A DNA stretch of 64,000 nucleotides from Vitis vinifera (lineage: Eukaryota; Streptophyta; Magnoliopsida; Vitales; Vitaceae), in NCBI RefSeq assembly GCF_030704535.1, contig NC_081810.1, positions 7,264,501 through 7,328,500 on the forward strand, in the 5' to 3' direction. Below, one piece after another: positions 1 to 11,200 of this stretch. The translations under genes were made by a program, and so were the position numbers. Within the stretch, counting starts at the first letter, position 1, and the number at the start of each line of letters is the position of its first letter. A model generated the notes under the pieces. It did no database searches and was not told where the DNA came from. It saw nothing but the letters and a program-made list of their open reading frames with translations.

Positions 1-1
1 G

Positions 2-484
2 GTCGAGCCATGGGCTGCAATTGTATGCGGGTTCTTCTCAGCCTGGGTCCTGATTGGTCTCAACATCCTGGCCCTGAAACTCGGCTTTGATGACCCATTA
101 GAGGCTACCCAGTTGCATGGTGGGTGTGGAGCCTGGGGTTTGATCTTCACTGGCTTGTTTGCAAAAGAGGAGTTTGTGGTTCAAGCCTATGATTCAGGGG
201 AGAGTGGCGTGGTGAGACCATATGGGTTGTTCATGGGTGGGGGTTGGGGCTTGATCGGATGCCAGGCGGTTGAGGTTTTGGCGATCATATGCTGGGTCAG
301 TATCACAATGGGCCCACTTTTCTACGCTCTGCATAAGCTTAAGATATTAAGGATATCCACTGAGGAGGAGGTTGCAGGGCTTGACATCTCCAGCCATGGT
401 GGCTACGCCTACGTTGCCCACCCAGACGAGGGTCATCCTCGGTTTTATGCGGACTACATGAGGTTGCAAGATCAGAGAACTTGA
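2..484 (+). CDS. AMT1-type ammonium transporter, C-terminal part
   Basis: This open frame enters from the left edge and ends at TGA 482-484, giving the last 160 residues of a high-affinity plasma-membrane ammonium transporter. The first visible residues ([15 protein letters not shown]) are a membrane segment. Next come the conserved HGGCGAWG and a further glycine-rich segment ([12 protein letters not shown]), and then the last membrane span. The cytosolic tail reads [22 protein letters not shown], the region that in the AMT1 family trans-regulates neighbouring subunits of the trimer. The position of the regulatory phospho-threonine of Arabidopsis AMT1;1 (DMTRHGG) is Ser here (DISSHGG). No intron is visible. 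The N-terminal two thirds lie outside the window, so the exact paralogue cannot be given. Confidence 0.93.
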   Translation, partial: VEPWAAIVCGFFSAWVLIGLNILALKLGFDDPLEATQLHGGCGAWGLIFTGLFAKEEFVVQAYDSGESGVVRPYGLFMGGGWGLIGCQAVEVLAIICWVSITMGPLFYALHKLKILRISTEEEVAGLDISSHGGYAYVAHPDEGHPRFYADYMRLQDQRT

Positions 485-931
485 CTATGATGTGTGGTTT
501 TTCAGGTTTTTATCAAGGCTTGCTATATTGTCTGCTAAATAGCCAAATTGGCCAAAATTCTTCATCATTTTTTCCAGTGAAGTTGTAAGTTCCTCAAATT
601 GAACATTGTTTTGCCCTTCCATGCAAAACCACATTCATTAACAGTGCACTGCTGAAGGCATGTACTTTGTCTGCAAGTTCAACTTTGTTAAAACAAGTAT
701 CCCAAGTGATTCTGATTAAGTAAAACTCTCCCTAGTGAATCAAAGACATGAGTCTCTAGCTCTCTTCAAAGATTTACATAAACCTGTTTGAAATAGGAAC
801 AAAAAGTGAAACCTGAGGCCAACAGAGAGGCATTGTTGTTTCCAATGTGAATTTGTGTATTGTTCACGTGGGACAAATATACAGCTAGGTTTCCTATATA
901 AAGACTGTTCATAGAGCCCATGAATAAGCTC
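485..931. other. Convergent intergenic/3' UTR region
   Basis: The 447 bp between the stop codons of the ammonium transporter (+) and the RING ligase (-) should hold both 3' UTRs. I see no coding exon, repeat or RNA gene here. A short open frame at 766-960 has no codon structure or recognisable motif. Confidence 0.6.
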
Positions 932-3364
932 TCACCCGAGATGAGACTCATAGGGAACATATACAGGATCTGGAATGACGAGAGGCAATCTATCTATGTA
1001 CATGAACAGCCTTTTTAAGTTCTCTCTCATGATATAGGTTAAATCGACAATATCAGTGTTATCTGTGTATATCCAAAGGTCACCTGAGTTCATCCTTTTG
1101 AAGCAATCCCGACAAAAGGGGCATGACTGAGACCGATTACGCCTGCAGCAAACACCAAAGGAACATCATCAGAACATTAGCAGGAAAGGCAAAAACACGG
1201 GCTGAACCAACAATAACACGCAACCATAAGCAACATCCTACTCTATTCCAAAAGGATGTTTGCTAATTTGCAATAATGAGGTGATTAAATCAATAATGCA
1301 TCCACTGACAAATGCCCATCTTTGAGACTGGACGGATAACTTAAATATGCAATGAACTGATCATAGAGGTAATGTCCACCCTTGAAACTAGAGGGATGAC
1401 CTAGTAGCAACCAAAGAAAAGTTCCATAATTAGGAGGACCATGCTCCTTCCCATATGCCAATACTAGTTCACAAAGAAATGGAATCCACAAAGAAGATAG
1501 TCCACAACCCTATTTCAATCAAAGAGTGAAAACCCAATTACCATAAGATGGTCCAAATACTTCTAAGGTAAGTTGGAATAATATGTTGGAGAAAGATATC
1601 AATGTTAAAGTATGAACTCTAAATGGTGAAAGGAAAATAAAAAGTGATTAAATTCAACCATTCTAACCAAGTAGATTAAAGGGTATACAAAAGATGTTTG
1701 GAGAAATAAAATAGGGAGCTCACCAGTTCCGATAGCACATCAAGCACAATGAATGGCCACAGTTGGGCAATACAACTTTGCTTTTCATCTCCATGCAAAT
1801 GCCACACTCTTCTTCCCATTCTAGTTCAGCTTCGGAGAGTTTTCTCTTCTCTAATCCGTCATCCCTTCTTTTATACTTCTTAGCACATAACTCTTTCTGT
1901 TTCCTATCATCCAAATCTGTGATCCCTCTTTGAAGTTGCAGTAAAGAAGGAAATATCACCGCTGTTTGTAGAAAACCAAACTTGTAAGCACTCAAGTTGT
2001 TAATATAGTTGGTAAAGTTCTCTCACCCAAAAAATCACAAGTGCAGAAACAGTACAAATTCTCATAGAAAACTTAAATGATTCTTGAATTCTCTAAATCT
2101 CACTCACCATAAAAGTCTCTAATGCTTGCTTTCCTTTCATAAATAGACATGGTGGTCTTGCCATCGGAGTAAGTCTGTAAAAGTCCAACATAATGCAGCA
2201 AATCAACAAGGAAGAAGTTATATCAGAATTACTTTACAGGGAAGGCGGTGCGAAATTATTACATAAATAAAAAAAAATGAAAATGAAAAGAACACAAACA
2301 AAATACCAAATAAATAAGAATTCTCAGCAATCCAAGGGCACCAGCAAGGTTACAATCAGTCCACTGAACAAGAAAAAGAAATAAGCGGGCAGCTGGACTG
2401 TATGACAGTCTCATTTGAATGCAGGCTCCATCTTTCTCCCTTGGATGACCCAAAGCACTGGAAAAGCAAGACAAGAAGCAAATAAATGAACAAGGAATCA
2501 TAAAGCAGGATTAACAAATATCTGGAAAAAAATTTCTCCCTAAAACAATAAATAAAACTAGTGGCTGACCTTCATGCAAAAGAAAAAGAATTGAACATGG
2601 TATAAGAAGAAAAAAGGCAGGTGGACAGAATCGTGAGCGTGAAAATGTTGTGCTTTAATTGACAGATAAAAATCCACTAGAAGCTCCAATACAGTTCTAA
2701 ATTGAGAACCCTGATCCAAATTGACCCGAAAAATTACCCAAACCAAGTGATGATACAGAAACATGAGCAAGTAAGAATAGCATTATACTCAATAGGACAA
2801 AGGGAGGTGGAAACTGAAGGAAAGCATCACATATTATAAGGTTAAAAGACCCCGTTTTTAGTTGGAGATTGGCCACCTCTGCCTGAGAGCCCCATAACAA
2901 TCTTCGCCAAATGGCACCAAAACAACCATTCCAAGCCTTAAATATGAGAAAGGGGAATGCAAAAACAGAGTGACAAAACAGACTATCAAACAATAGCAAT
3001 ATTGGTAATAACAAAGAGAAAAGGGAAATCTGCAGAATTAGATGCAGTTGATTACGCCACACCAACTTGATCACTATCATCTTCAGTCCAAACACCCAAA
3101 AGAAAAAAGATAGTATTTCAAAAGCCCAACCCACCGTTCGACATAAAATTCCAAACTTTTCTTCTATGATGTTTCTGTTTCCAAAAACAAACACGAAAAA
3201 CCGCACTGAATTCAGTGCCGAACAACCAAAAATTCAATAGCTTAAAACCCTTTCTCAGCCACCAAGATGAAAAATCAAATCTAAGAGAAAGAGAGTTACA
3301 GGGTATTTGCATGCTGAATATCTGCTTCAAGCAATTTCAGAGAGTCAATGAACGACTTCCCCAT
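932..3364 (-). CDS. RING-type E3 ubiquitin ligase, AIRP2-like
   Basis: Five coding exons on the minus strand: 3300-3364, 2307-2457, 2108-2174, 1724-1961 and 932-1142. All introns are GT..AG and all phases agree, giving 243 aa, the usual length of this family. The protein starts MGKSFIDSLKLLEADIQHAN. The conserved block QMRLSYSPAA/FLVQWTDC follows, then a basic stretch, and then a C3HC4 RING at about residues 147-184 (C147, C150, C162, H164, C167, C170, C181, C184). Family members such as Arabidopsis AIRP2 are cytosolic E3 ligases that promote abscisic-acid and drought responses; that role is transferred, not shown here. The start follows a CT-rich leader and matches the conserved family N-terminus. 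From memory, the neighbouring cis-prenyltransferase and DDB2 genes suggest the orthologue is the Arabidopsis gene near At5g58787. Confidence 0.9.
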
Positions 3365-5716
3365 CTCCCTGTTTTGCCTGGAAAATAAATTCCATACAAC
3401 AAGGAAAACGAAAAGAAGAAAAAGAAGAAAAAGAAGAAACCGAGAAATTTAAAACCCCAGAGAGTTCCAAATGCAAAGTGAGTGAGGGAGTGGTTTGGGC
3501 TGTCCCAGTTGAACAAAATCCGTGGCGAGGCGTCTGAACGCAGGGCTCTACGCCGTTGCAAATTCTTATAAGAAGCCAAATTGGAGTGAAACAAAGGTGG
3601 AGTCAATGTCCCGGGCTTTAATTACGGATTTATCCTATGATTCCTATCCTTACAGCAAGTGTCGTTTGGGCTTCCTCTTCCAATCCATATTCCAAGGGCG
3701 CCCCACGTTTTCTTTATGGCCCACCTAGAGGTTGGATTACCATAACGTCCGACTCCGCGTAAATCCCTCCACAACCTCAAAACACACAAAAGGCTGTGTA
3801 TTTGTTTTTGAAAACATATTTTTGTTATCCAGAATATAAATAAATAAAAAAATGTTTGATAACAAAAAAATATATAAATTTTTTTTTAATTTTTAAAAAC
3901 AGATAATATCTTTTTAATTTTTTTTATAATTATTATAAAAATAATTATACAAATCTAGAAAATAATTAAAAATAAAATATTGTATACAAAAATTATTTTT
4001 TAAGAAATAAAAAACAGATTAAGAAGATTTTATGTTATTAAATAAACTTTTGTTCTTTGTTAAAACATTTCCCTCAAACTCTAGAAAGTGCCCTCAACCC
4101 ACCTTATCTTTCACACGCTAATATTTAAAAGGGAATTTTTATGAGATTTTATGTTTTAAATAAGAACATAAGTGAAATGCTCAAATTGCCCCCACCTACT
4201 ATCCCTCACTTTCTTTCCATTCCTCTACCAGACTCGCACTTCCTCCTCCCCTTCTATTCATTCCATCCTCAATAAGAAGGGGGGAAGCCGGTGGTGAATT
4301 AGGTTTTTATGGATGTGTGGGGAAGTTGAAGAGAGGCATTTTTGTAATTTACACATATCCTCTTTCACTATGAGGGTATTATAGTAATTTCTTAAATTCG
4401 TAAAAGAATCAAAGGATGTTGTCAATGGATAAGGGAAGGGCCCTTTTGAACTATCGAGTTTGGGTGGGGTTTTTCCTCTTGTACGGGGTCCAGTGTTTAC
4501 AAAATGCGGGAACATCTGAGGGGATTTGGGTTCAAAGAAGCTTTTTCCCTTATTACAAGCCACCCTTCTAATTATGGTTTATGAAACTGCTACACACTTA
4601 AAAACCACATTTTAAATTTACGGTTATTGAGTTCTAAAAGTCACATATTCAAAATACACTTTGAAACTAATATGAAAAATAAAAAATAGAAAGACTTACA
4701 TTTTATTGATAGAAGGGCCAAAATTCCATTTGATGGACTGTGGTGGCCTCCCCTGCAGGTGTCATCTGCAGTTCGAGGGTAATAGAGACATTTGGTTAGA
4801 AAAGTGGCACATGGGCAAGCTTAGTAGTATAACAGTTTAGGACATCACTTTCCAATAGTTCAGTAAAGCAATCCATGCCAAACATCTGAAATTTGGACTT
4901 GGAGACAATGTTGGTGTGGACAAGGACGAAGCTCTTTTAAGGTCAAAGGGCATTCTAATCAACTCAAACTTGTTCCAACATTAACCACAATGTCAACCAT
5001 TTTACCCAGGCAGAAAAGTCGTAAGGTTAAAATCAGGGTCACAATAGTATTGGAAATTGCTGAATTATTCAATGCCATCTTTAACCTATATAGGTCACTT
5101 CATATAATCAGACACTATGGCACTACCATCTGAATGGTCTTAAATATATACTGATATAGATGAGAGACCTTTGCTGGCAATCTTGTATGAATCTGCACTA
5201 ATACAAAGTGAATAAGAAATAAAAATAACCCGCACTAATCACACAACCATCTGAAATTTTTTTAGTACAGATAGATGGGGATCTTGTAGTAAGTCACCTT
5301 GTTGTATAATCTGCAGTAACACATTTAGAATATTTAAACTCATCCATAGCTCTTTGTCTGCAAGTAGGATGAAAAGAAAGGAGATTTACCCCTGCCAAGA
5401 TGACCAACAATAACAAATAAATTCATCAGCAGGAAGTGTTGAATGCTTATATCATTACAGAATAGACATGTATGAAGTAAAAGTATGTATATAAATGGCA
5501 AGGCACTTCATGCTTAAAACTTGGAAGCAGGGTATGATCAGTTCCCTTCTGAAGAATGAGTTTCATATAATGGTACAAGTTTTCCATATGAATGGAGTAT
5601 AGGTTGGGGATCTGTGTGTAATAAGTGAATTCTCAGGAATTTAACTTCATATAATGGTATACAAGTTCTCCATATGAATGGAGCAGAAGTTGGGGATCTA
5701 TATGTAATTAGTAAAT
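3365..5716. other. Intergenic region between RING ligase promoter and cis-prenyltransferase 3' end
   Basis: The first ~250 bp are the presumed 5' UTR and core promoter of the RING ligase; on its sense strand the stretch at 3405-3440 is a run of TTC/TTT. About 3800-4060 is simple AT-rich sequence with A and T runs. From ~5230 rightwards the DNA is probably the cis-prenyltransferase 3' UTR. An open frame of 101 codons at 4258-4563 (-) has no recognisable domain, and I do not call it a gene. No mobile element ends were found. Confidence 0.5.
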
Positions 5717-5718
5717 TC
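5562..5718. repeat. Tandem duplication at the cis-prenyltransferase 3' end
   Basis: Two imperfect copies, 5562-5632 and 5646-5718, share TTCATATAATGG, CCATATGAATGGAG and TTGGGGATCT in the same order. The spacing is about 84 bp. The second copy ends within the stop codon of the cis-prenyltransferase, so the duplication created or extended the 3' UTR. Confidence 0.8.
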
Positions 5719-7886
5719 AGTTTCGCCCACCATATCGTCTCTGCCTTTTCTGAAAAGAACTTAAGGCCTCCACAAACTCATCCTTCCCAAAATCAGGCCA
5801 CAGTGTGCTAAAAAAGCAAAGTTCAGTGTAGGCTATTTGCCACAACATGAAATTGCTGACTCTAAGTTCGCCACTAGTTCGTATAAGTAGATCAGGGAAG
5901 GGAAATTCAGTACAGTTTGTCTGTAGCTCCTGTTCAATTAGGCTTTTGTTGATGTCTTCCGGTTCGATAAGGCCATCCTTTACTTTGTAACCAATGTTTT
6001 TGCATGCTTGTAGTATGTCACACTGCCCACTATAGCTAAGTGCCACAATGAACTGTAATCGCGAGTTCTCCTTAGTGGTCTCCTCTACATCAATTATCAG
6101 TTTCTGTAGTTGCTCAGGAAGCTTTGACAAATCCCCAATCACGGACACTCGAATGCCTTCCCTGTTCAAATAAGAAAACAAGAAACCAACTCAATCTATG
6201 TTTTCTCTACACATGCACCCTCAGGATCACCAACTCAATAGCAATAAAACTATGATGATGTTGCCAGCAACACCAGTCCAATGGCTACACTAGAAATAAG
6301 AATCCCTGGACTTACATGTATATAACATGACAGTTAAACAAATACACAAACAATCACCATCTGACCATATTCAACATCAGCCATTCACTAAGTGTTTGTA
6401 CACGTAAATGACAAGACAAATCCTCTTACTCTCTAGAAGTGTATGACACATGGTGCATGACACAAACCTTTAATATCTAGAGAGTGAGTTCCGAATGACA
6501 AATGGAACGGGACAATTGCTATTATGGAGTTCAATCAAGTATATGATTACCCAACATCAAGAAAAGAAATTTTGCTAAAAGATGAGGTCCCTCACAAATC
6601 CATTTTCAAGCTATAGAAGAGAATCTAGTACTAGCTCCGTGTTAACTTTTCCTGATTGTTGAATGCATACAGTTAACAAAGTGTACACGGTTCAATTCAA
6701 TTGCCAGACACCAAGGAATAATGAAAAACCATTGACCCTGAAAAAGCAATATGCTCCCACATAGTTGGGGGATCCTATTTGAAACAAAAAGGTAAAGTCT
6801 AGAGACATATAAATATATTAATAAAATAAGTAAAGATCATTGACTAAAATTCCTCCTGCCAACAGATTATCTATCTACACAAAAGAAAAAAAAAAAAAAA
6901 AAAGCACTATGGGACAATTATTCTATGATTTCTCTTCAACACTCTGCTTGGTTGCTAAGAAAATGTGGGGAAAAAAAATCAACTCCTCCATTTCAATATG
7001 CTCGTTTTATCTCTCTGAAACCACAACATTTTTAATAATCTCCTTTGAAACACACTCACACTCCATTGGTTTTCACCATTCCCTTTGTATACAAAAGGTA
7101 AAGGAATGAAGTACTGAAGCTCACTTACAAATGTACTCCTTTCTCAAGCTATTTTTGACATTTCCCATTAATTTTTCTAAAATCCAAACAGAGCTTAAAG
7201 CACACCATCTTTCATTTGTTTCATATTAAGCACTATTTATATCTCTCCCTCAAAGTGATAATATATTGTACAGAGGAGAAGCAAGTTATCACCAACCTCC
7301 CAAAATTGGGCAGCTCAGCTTTGACCACTCTTTCGATCAAGCTCATAAGAAAACCAACCTCCCCCTGCACGATAACCAAGCTAAATGTCACGAAATTCAA
7401 CACAAAATCACTGAATCAAAAACACCAAACAAATACGAACTCGAAATATCACACACAACTTACTTCGGAACGAGACCAATTATCATAGGAAAATGCGAAA
7501 ACCGAGAGAACTTTGATCCCCCATTTGCAACAGAGCCCCACCAGCTCTCTCAACGACCTCACACCTGCTTGGTGACCCGACGCCGCCGGCAACCCCCTCT
7601 TCTGTGCCCACCTCACGTTCCCGTCCATAATGACGGCCACGTGTTCCGGCATCAGTTCTCTCCGAAGACCGTCCGGAAATCCCTCCGCTCTCTCGTTTAC
7701 TTCTCTTGCTTCTTCTTCCCCAACTACATCAGTTTTAGCTGTGCGAAGTTTGTGAAATCTGGGAACTGAGATTGGAGGAAAAGAAAATGAATCGATTCTG
7801 TTACTTCGAAAAGTACAAGAAGAGTGTTTGGACTTGAAAGTATGGCGAGCGTTATCAGCTGAAATTGGAAATCGAAAAGAGAGCAT
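5717..7886 (-). CDS. cis-prenyltransferase (dehydrodolichyl diphosphate synthase-like), probably plastidial
   Basis: Three exons: 7464-7886, 7297-7364 and 5717-6161, totalling 936 nt and 311 aa. The enzyme family adds isopentenyl diphosphate units in cis to a short allylic diphosphate. Visible motifs are [13 protein letters not shown] with catalytic D88, [20 protein letters not shown] at about 130-139, [14 protein letters not shown] in the small middle exon, and the substrate-binding [15 protein letters not shown] and [10 protein letters not shown] near the end. The 68-nt exon is required: exons 1 and 3 do not join in frame without it. The N-terminal ~50 residues are rich in Ser, Arg and Phe and poor in acidic residues, fitting a chloroplast transit peptide. 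I chose ATG 7886 because a TATA-like TATTTAT lies at 7963-7973, just upstream, which makes the longer frame from 7982 unlikely. Confidence 0.9.
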
Positions 7887-8264
7887 TATCAGGAGTTTCA
7901 GGACTAGGGTTAGGATAATGTTTCTCTTCCTTGTGTGTTGCCACGTTTGTACTGGTAGAGTGAAATAAATAGGCCAACCCAATAAAACGGTGTCGTACGA
8001 TCAGACATGCACCGTCTCTCACGGCCGATATTAATCCACGTCATCTCCCGCCTCGTTCACAAACGTTATGCCGAAACTAGCCCCGAGATTGCACTATAAT
8101 CCTGAGAAAACCCTATACATCGATGTCACCGATTGGGGGGTTAACAGAAGGACAAATCAGTAATTGAACATCTGGGTGCCCTCTCAGGTTAAGGAGGTTG
8201 CTCTCACCGCCGTGATTTCAACGGCGTTGGTCTGACTTCGTCGCTGGTTTTTCCGTTCCTGGAA
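7887..8264. promoter_or_regulatory. Divergent promoter region shared by cis-prenyltransferase and DDB2
   Basis: Only 378 bp separate the two start codons, which point away from each other. Reading toward the cis-prenyltransferase, a TATTTAT element sits at about 7963-7973, roughly 80 bp before its ATG. ACGT-core sequences occur at ~7941 and ~8037. No strong TATA was seen on the DDB2 side. Sharing of regulatory elements is inferred from spacing only. Confidence 0.55.
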
Positions 8265-11200
8265 ATGGCTCCGCGGACAAGAAGAGGGTCTTTTCCTAGA
8301 GTTGTAATTGAGAGAGATACGGAGTCTGAAAAAAGTTCATCATCAGAAGAAGAGGAGGACCCAGAACCAGAAGTGCAAGAAGAAGAAGAGAGTGAAGAAC
8401 TTGCAGAAGTTGAAAATGGAGAGAATGTGGAAGAGGGTTTGGGTTCAAAGAAGAAAGAGAGAGTGCCCATCACTATTGCTCTCACGAAAGTCTGCAAAGT
8501 AAGGCTACCCCTGTTTTTCTTTGCCCTTTCGGATTTGAATTTTTTTGGCATTTTTTATTCGTTTTTTTCCCCATGATTATGGTGGTGTAGGTATGCAAGC
8601 GAAAGGGTCATGAAGCAGGATTCAAGGGAGCTACTTACATAGACTGCCCAATGAAGCCCTGCTTTCTCTGCAAGATGCCTGGTAATTTTTGTACGGTTTT
8701 GTTGTGTTTTATCTACGGGCTGAATTGAATTTATTGCGTATTTAATTACATTGATAATGATACAACGAAATGCTGCCAGATTTTGTTAACACACACGAGT
8801 TGCTTGGCATAATGCTTTTTGCTTGGTTTTTTTCAATTTCCTTTCTTAATCGTATGCCAATGGTTGGATTTGTTAATGAATTGAATTGAACTTATTTCTT
8901 CCTTTCACTTCTTTTTTAGTATTTTTTTTTTTTTTTTTAGATTGTGTGATGTTAATTATTACCTATCAAAAAAAAAAATTGAAGTTAATTACGTGTTTTG
9001 CTATGTTGGTTTTGGGAATTGAAGGCCACACTACAATGACTTGCCCACACAAAGTGGCAACTGAGCATGGTGTCATCCCAGCACCCAATAGAAATACTAG
9101 GAGTTCTTTGGATTATGTTTTCAGACGGCAGCTTCAACCTGATATTCCTGCGGTAAGCCCACCCTGTCTATCATGCTTATTTATGTGGTAGCAGATATTT
9201 TTTTGTTATTTTATTGAAAATGGTGTTTCTTATGTTTAAGATATCAGTACATGTTAACTATGAAGATGAGTTATTTGTTCTATGTTTGTGCTATTTTGGA
9301 GCTTTTTGAATCTTCACAATGCTGTACCATCATATAGTGATCTACTGTGGAGATTCTGTTATGTTGACTGAGATGTATATATTTCTTCATTGTTATCTGT
9401 CAATAGATCAAAACGGCCTTTATCGTCCCCAATCAAGTGGATTGTGCAGTTATTAGATATCACAGTAGGCGGGTCACATGCCTGGAGTTCCACCCAACAA
9501 ACAATAACATTCTTTTATCAGGAGACAAGGTCAATTTCCTCTAGCTTATATGCAAACAATTTATTTAGGTATTTGTTGGCTAAGGGTGTATGTTTCTTGA
9601 TATTGACACTTGCTCTCTCTTTTCTGTTTCATTTTAAAAGAAAGGGCAACTTGGAGTCTGGGATTACAATAAAGTTCATGAAAAGACAGTTTATGGAAAC
9701 ATACACCACTGTATACTTAATAACATGAGGTGAGTTAGTTCCTTATCATGTTATGGCCTTTTACATCTATTTGTTTGTATGCATCTCTGGATGAAAATGG
9801 ATATGTGTCTGTATCTAATTCCTCAGGCTTCTAGGGTGATCATTATTTAAATTCTTGCAGGTTCAAACCAACAAATGATGAAACAATATATGCTGCATCC
9901 TCAGATGGAACCATCAGTTGCACAGACTTGGAGACTGGAATTTCATCATCTTTGATGAACCTTAACCCTAATGGGTGGGAGGTAATTCTCATCCTCGTCT
10001 TTCTTATAAATGTTCATAAAGTCTGCCTTATGGTGTGATATTCAAATTATCAAGTGCCTCAAATGATTTTCAACTACTCAATCAGCTCTTAGATCAGACT
10101 TTCCATCAAATTTGTGGTTCTCTAAAATTTTATGCTGCATAAAACTCCCAAATCATGATTCTTCAAGTACCTTGTGCTATTGTATTAAGAAAAGGAATTT
10201 CAGAACTTTGAAGCAGTATTACCTTCTCTTTTTCAAAAAATATCACTGGGTTACAGTCTTATTGTATTCAGCCATTAGGACTCTGTTTAAAACTGAGGAT
10301 CAGATAGAAAGTTAACAACTCCCCATGTCATGTGGAGGGTGAAATTCCAATCCTATCTGTTTAGATAATTAGCCTACCATTTGTGCAGTATGTCCGCCCC
10401 CCTTTATTCAATTATATTAATTGAGTCATTTGAATCTTTATGTAAAATTTGTGGACTGACTTAGTTTTTGAATCCTTGTGTGCTAAAAGTACATTATTTT
10501 TTAATGAATCTCAGCATATCTGAAATATTGAATTATTAAATCTTAACCTATATTTCTTCCTATTAGTTGCATTACTTGCAATCATTGGGGTGGGAGGATG
10601 CAAAAGTTTAATGTTTATACAATGAACTGATATTGACATTTTTCATCCTAGTATGACTTACAATATGGTTTGCCTCTAGGGCCCAAGCACTTGGAGGATG
10701 CTCTATGGCATGGATATTAACTCAGAGAAAGGTCTTGTGCTTGTTGCTGATAACTTTGGATTTCTCTACTTGTAAGTATTTCTCTTGCTGAAGACTTATT
10801 ATTACAAATGAAGTGGTATATTGAAAGAAGAAATTAAGAAACAAAAGATACTGGCAGTATCACAACATTTACCCACTTACTAACCAATTGTTACCATTTA
10901 TAACAATTGCCCTGTGCAAAGTTTATCTTCTATCATGCATGCTTACAGAAATGGTATTGGAACAATCAGAAATATACACTAAGTGAAATAAATGGTATGT
11001 AGGTAACTAATCAACTGTTCTAAGGAAATATCTGCACTTGAATTATTTAATTGATAGGGCAATATTGGGGGATGAGATAAGCCAAGATCATTTCTAGGTA
11101 ATTCTGATCATCTAATTCCTTCTGTATGAATAATGCTTGTGGCCCAAATTTTAACAACTTTATTTTAATAGGATGATTAGAAGATCATATAGTCCTTGTT

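Noticed and set aside
4258..4563. 101-codon open frame on the minus strand
   Set aside because: No domain, no splice partners and low-complexity neighbours. An open frame of this length in non-coding DNA is not remarkable.
7887..7982. 32-residue N-terminal extension of the cis-prenyltransferase
   Set aside because: The region contains the likely TATA element, and the inner ATG at 7886 already gives a transit-peptide-like start.
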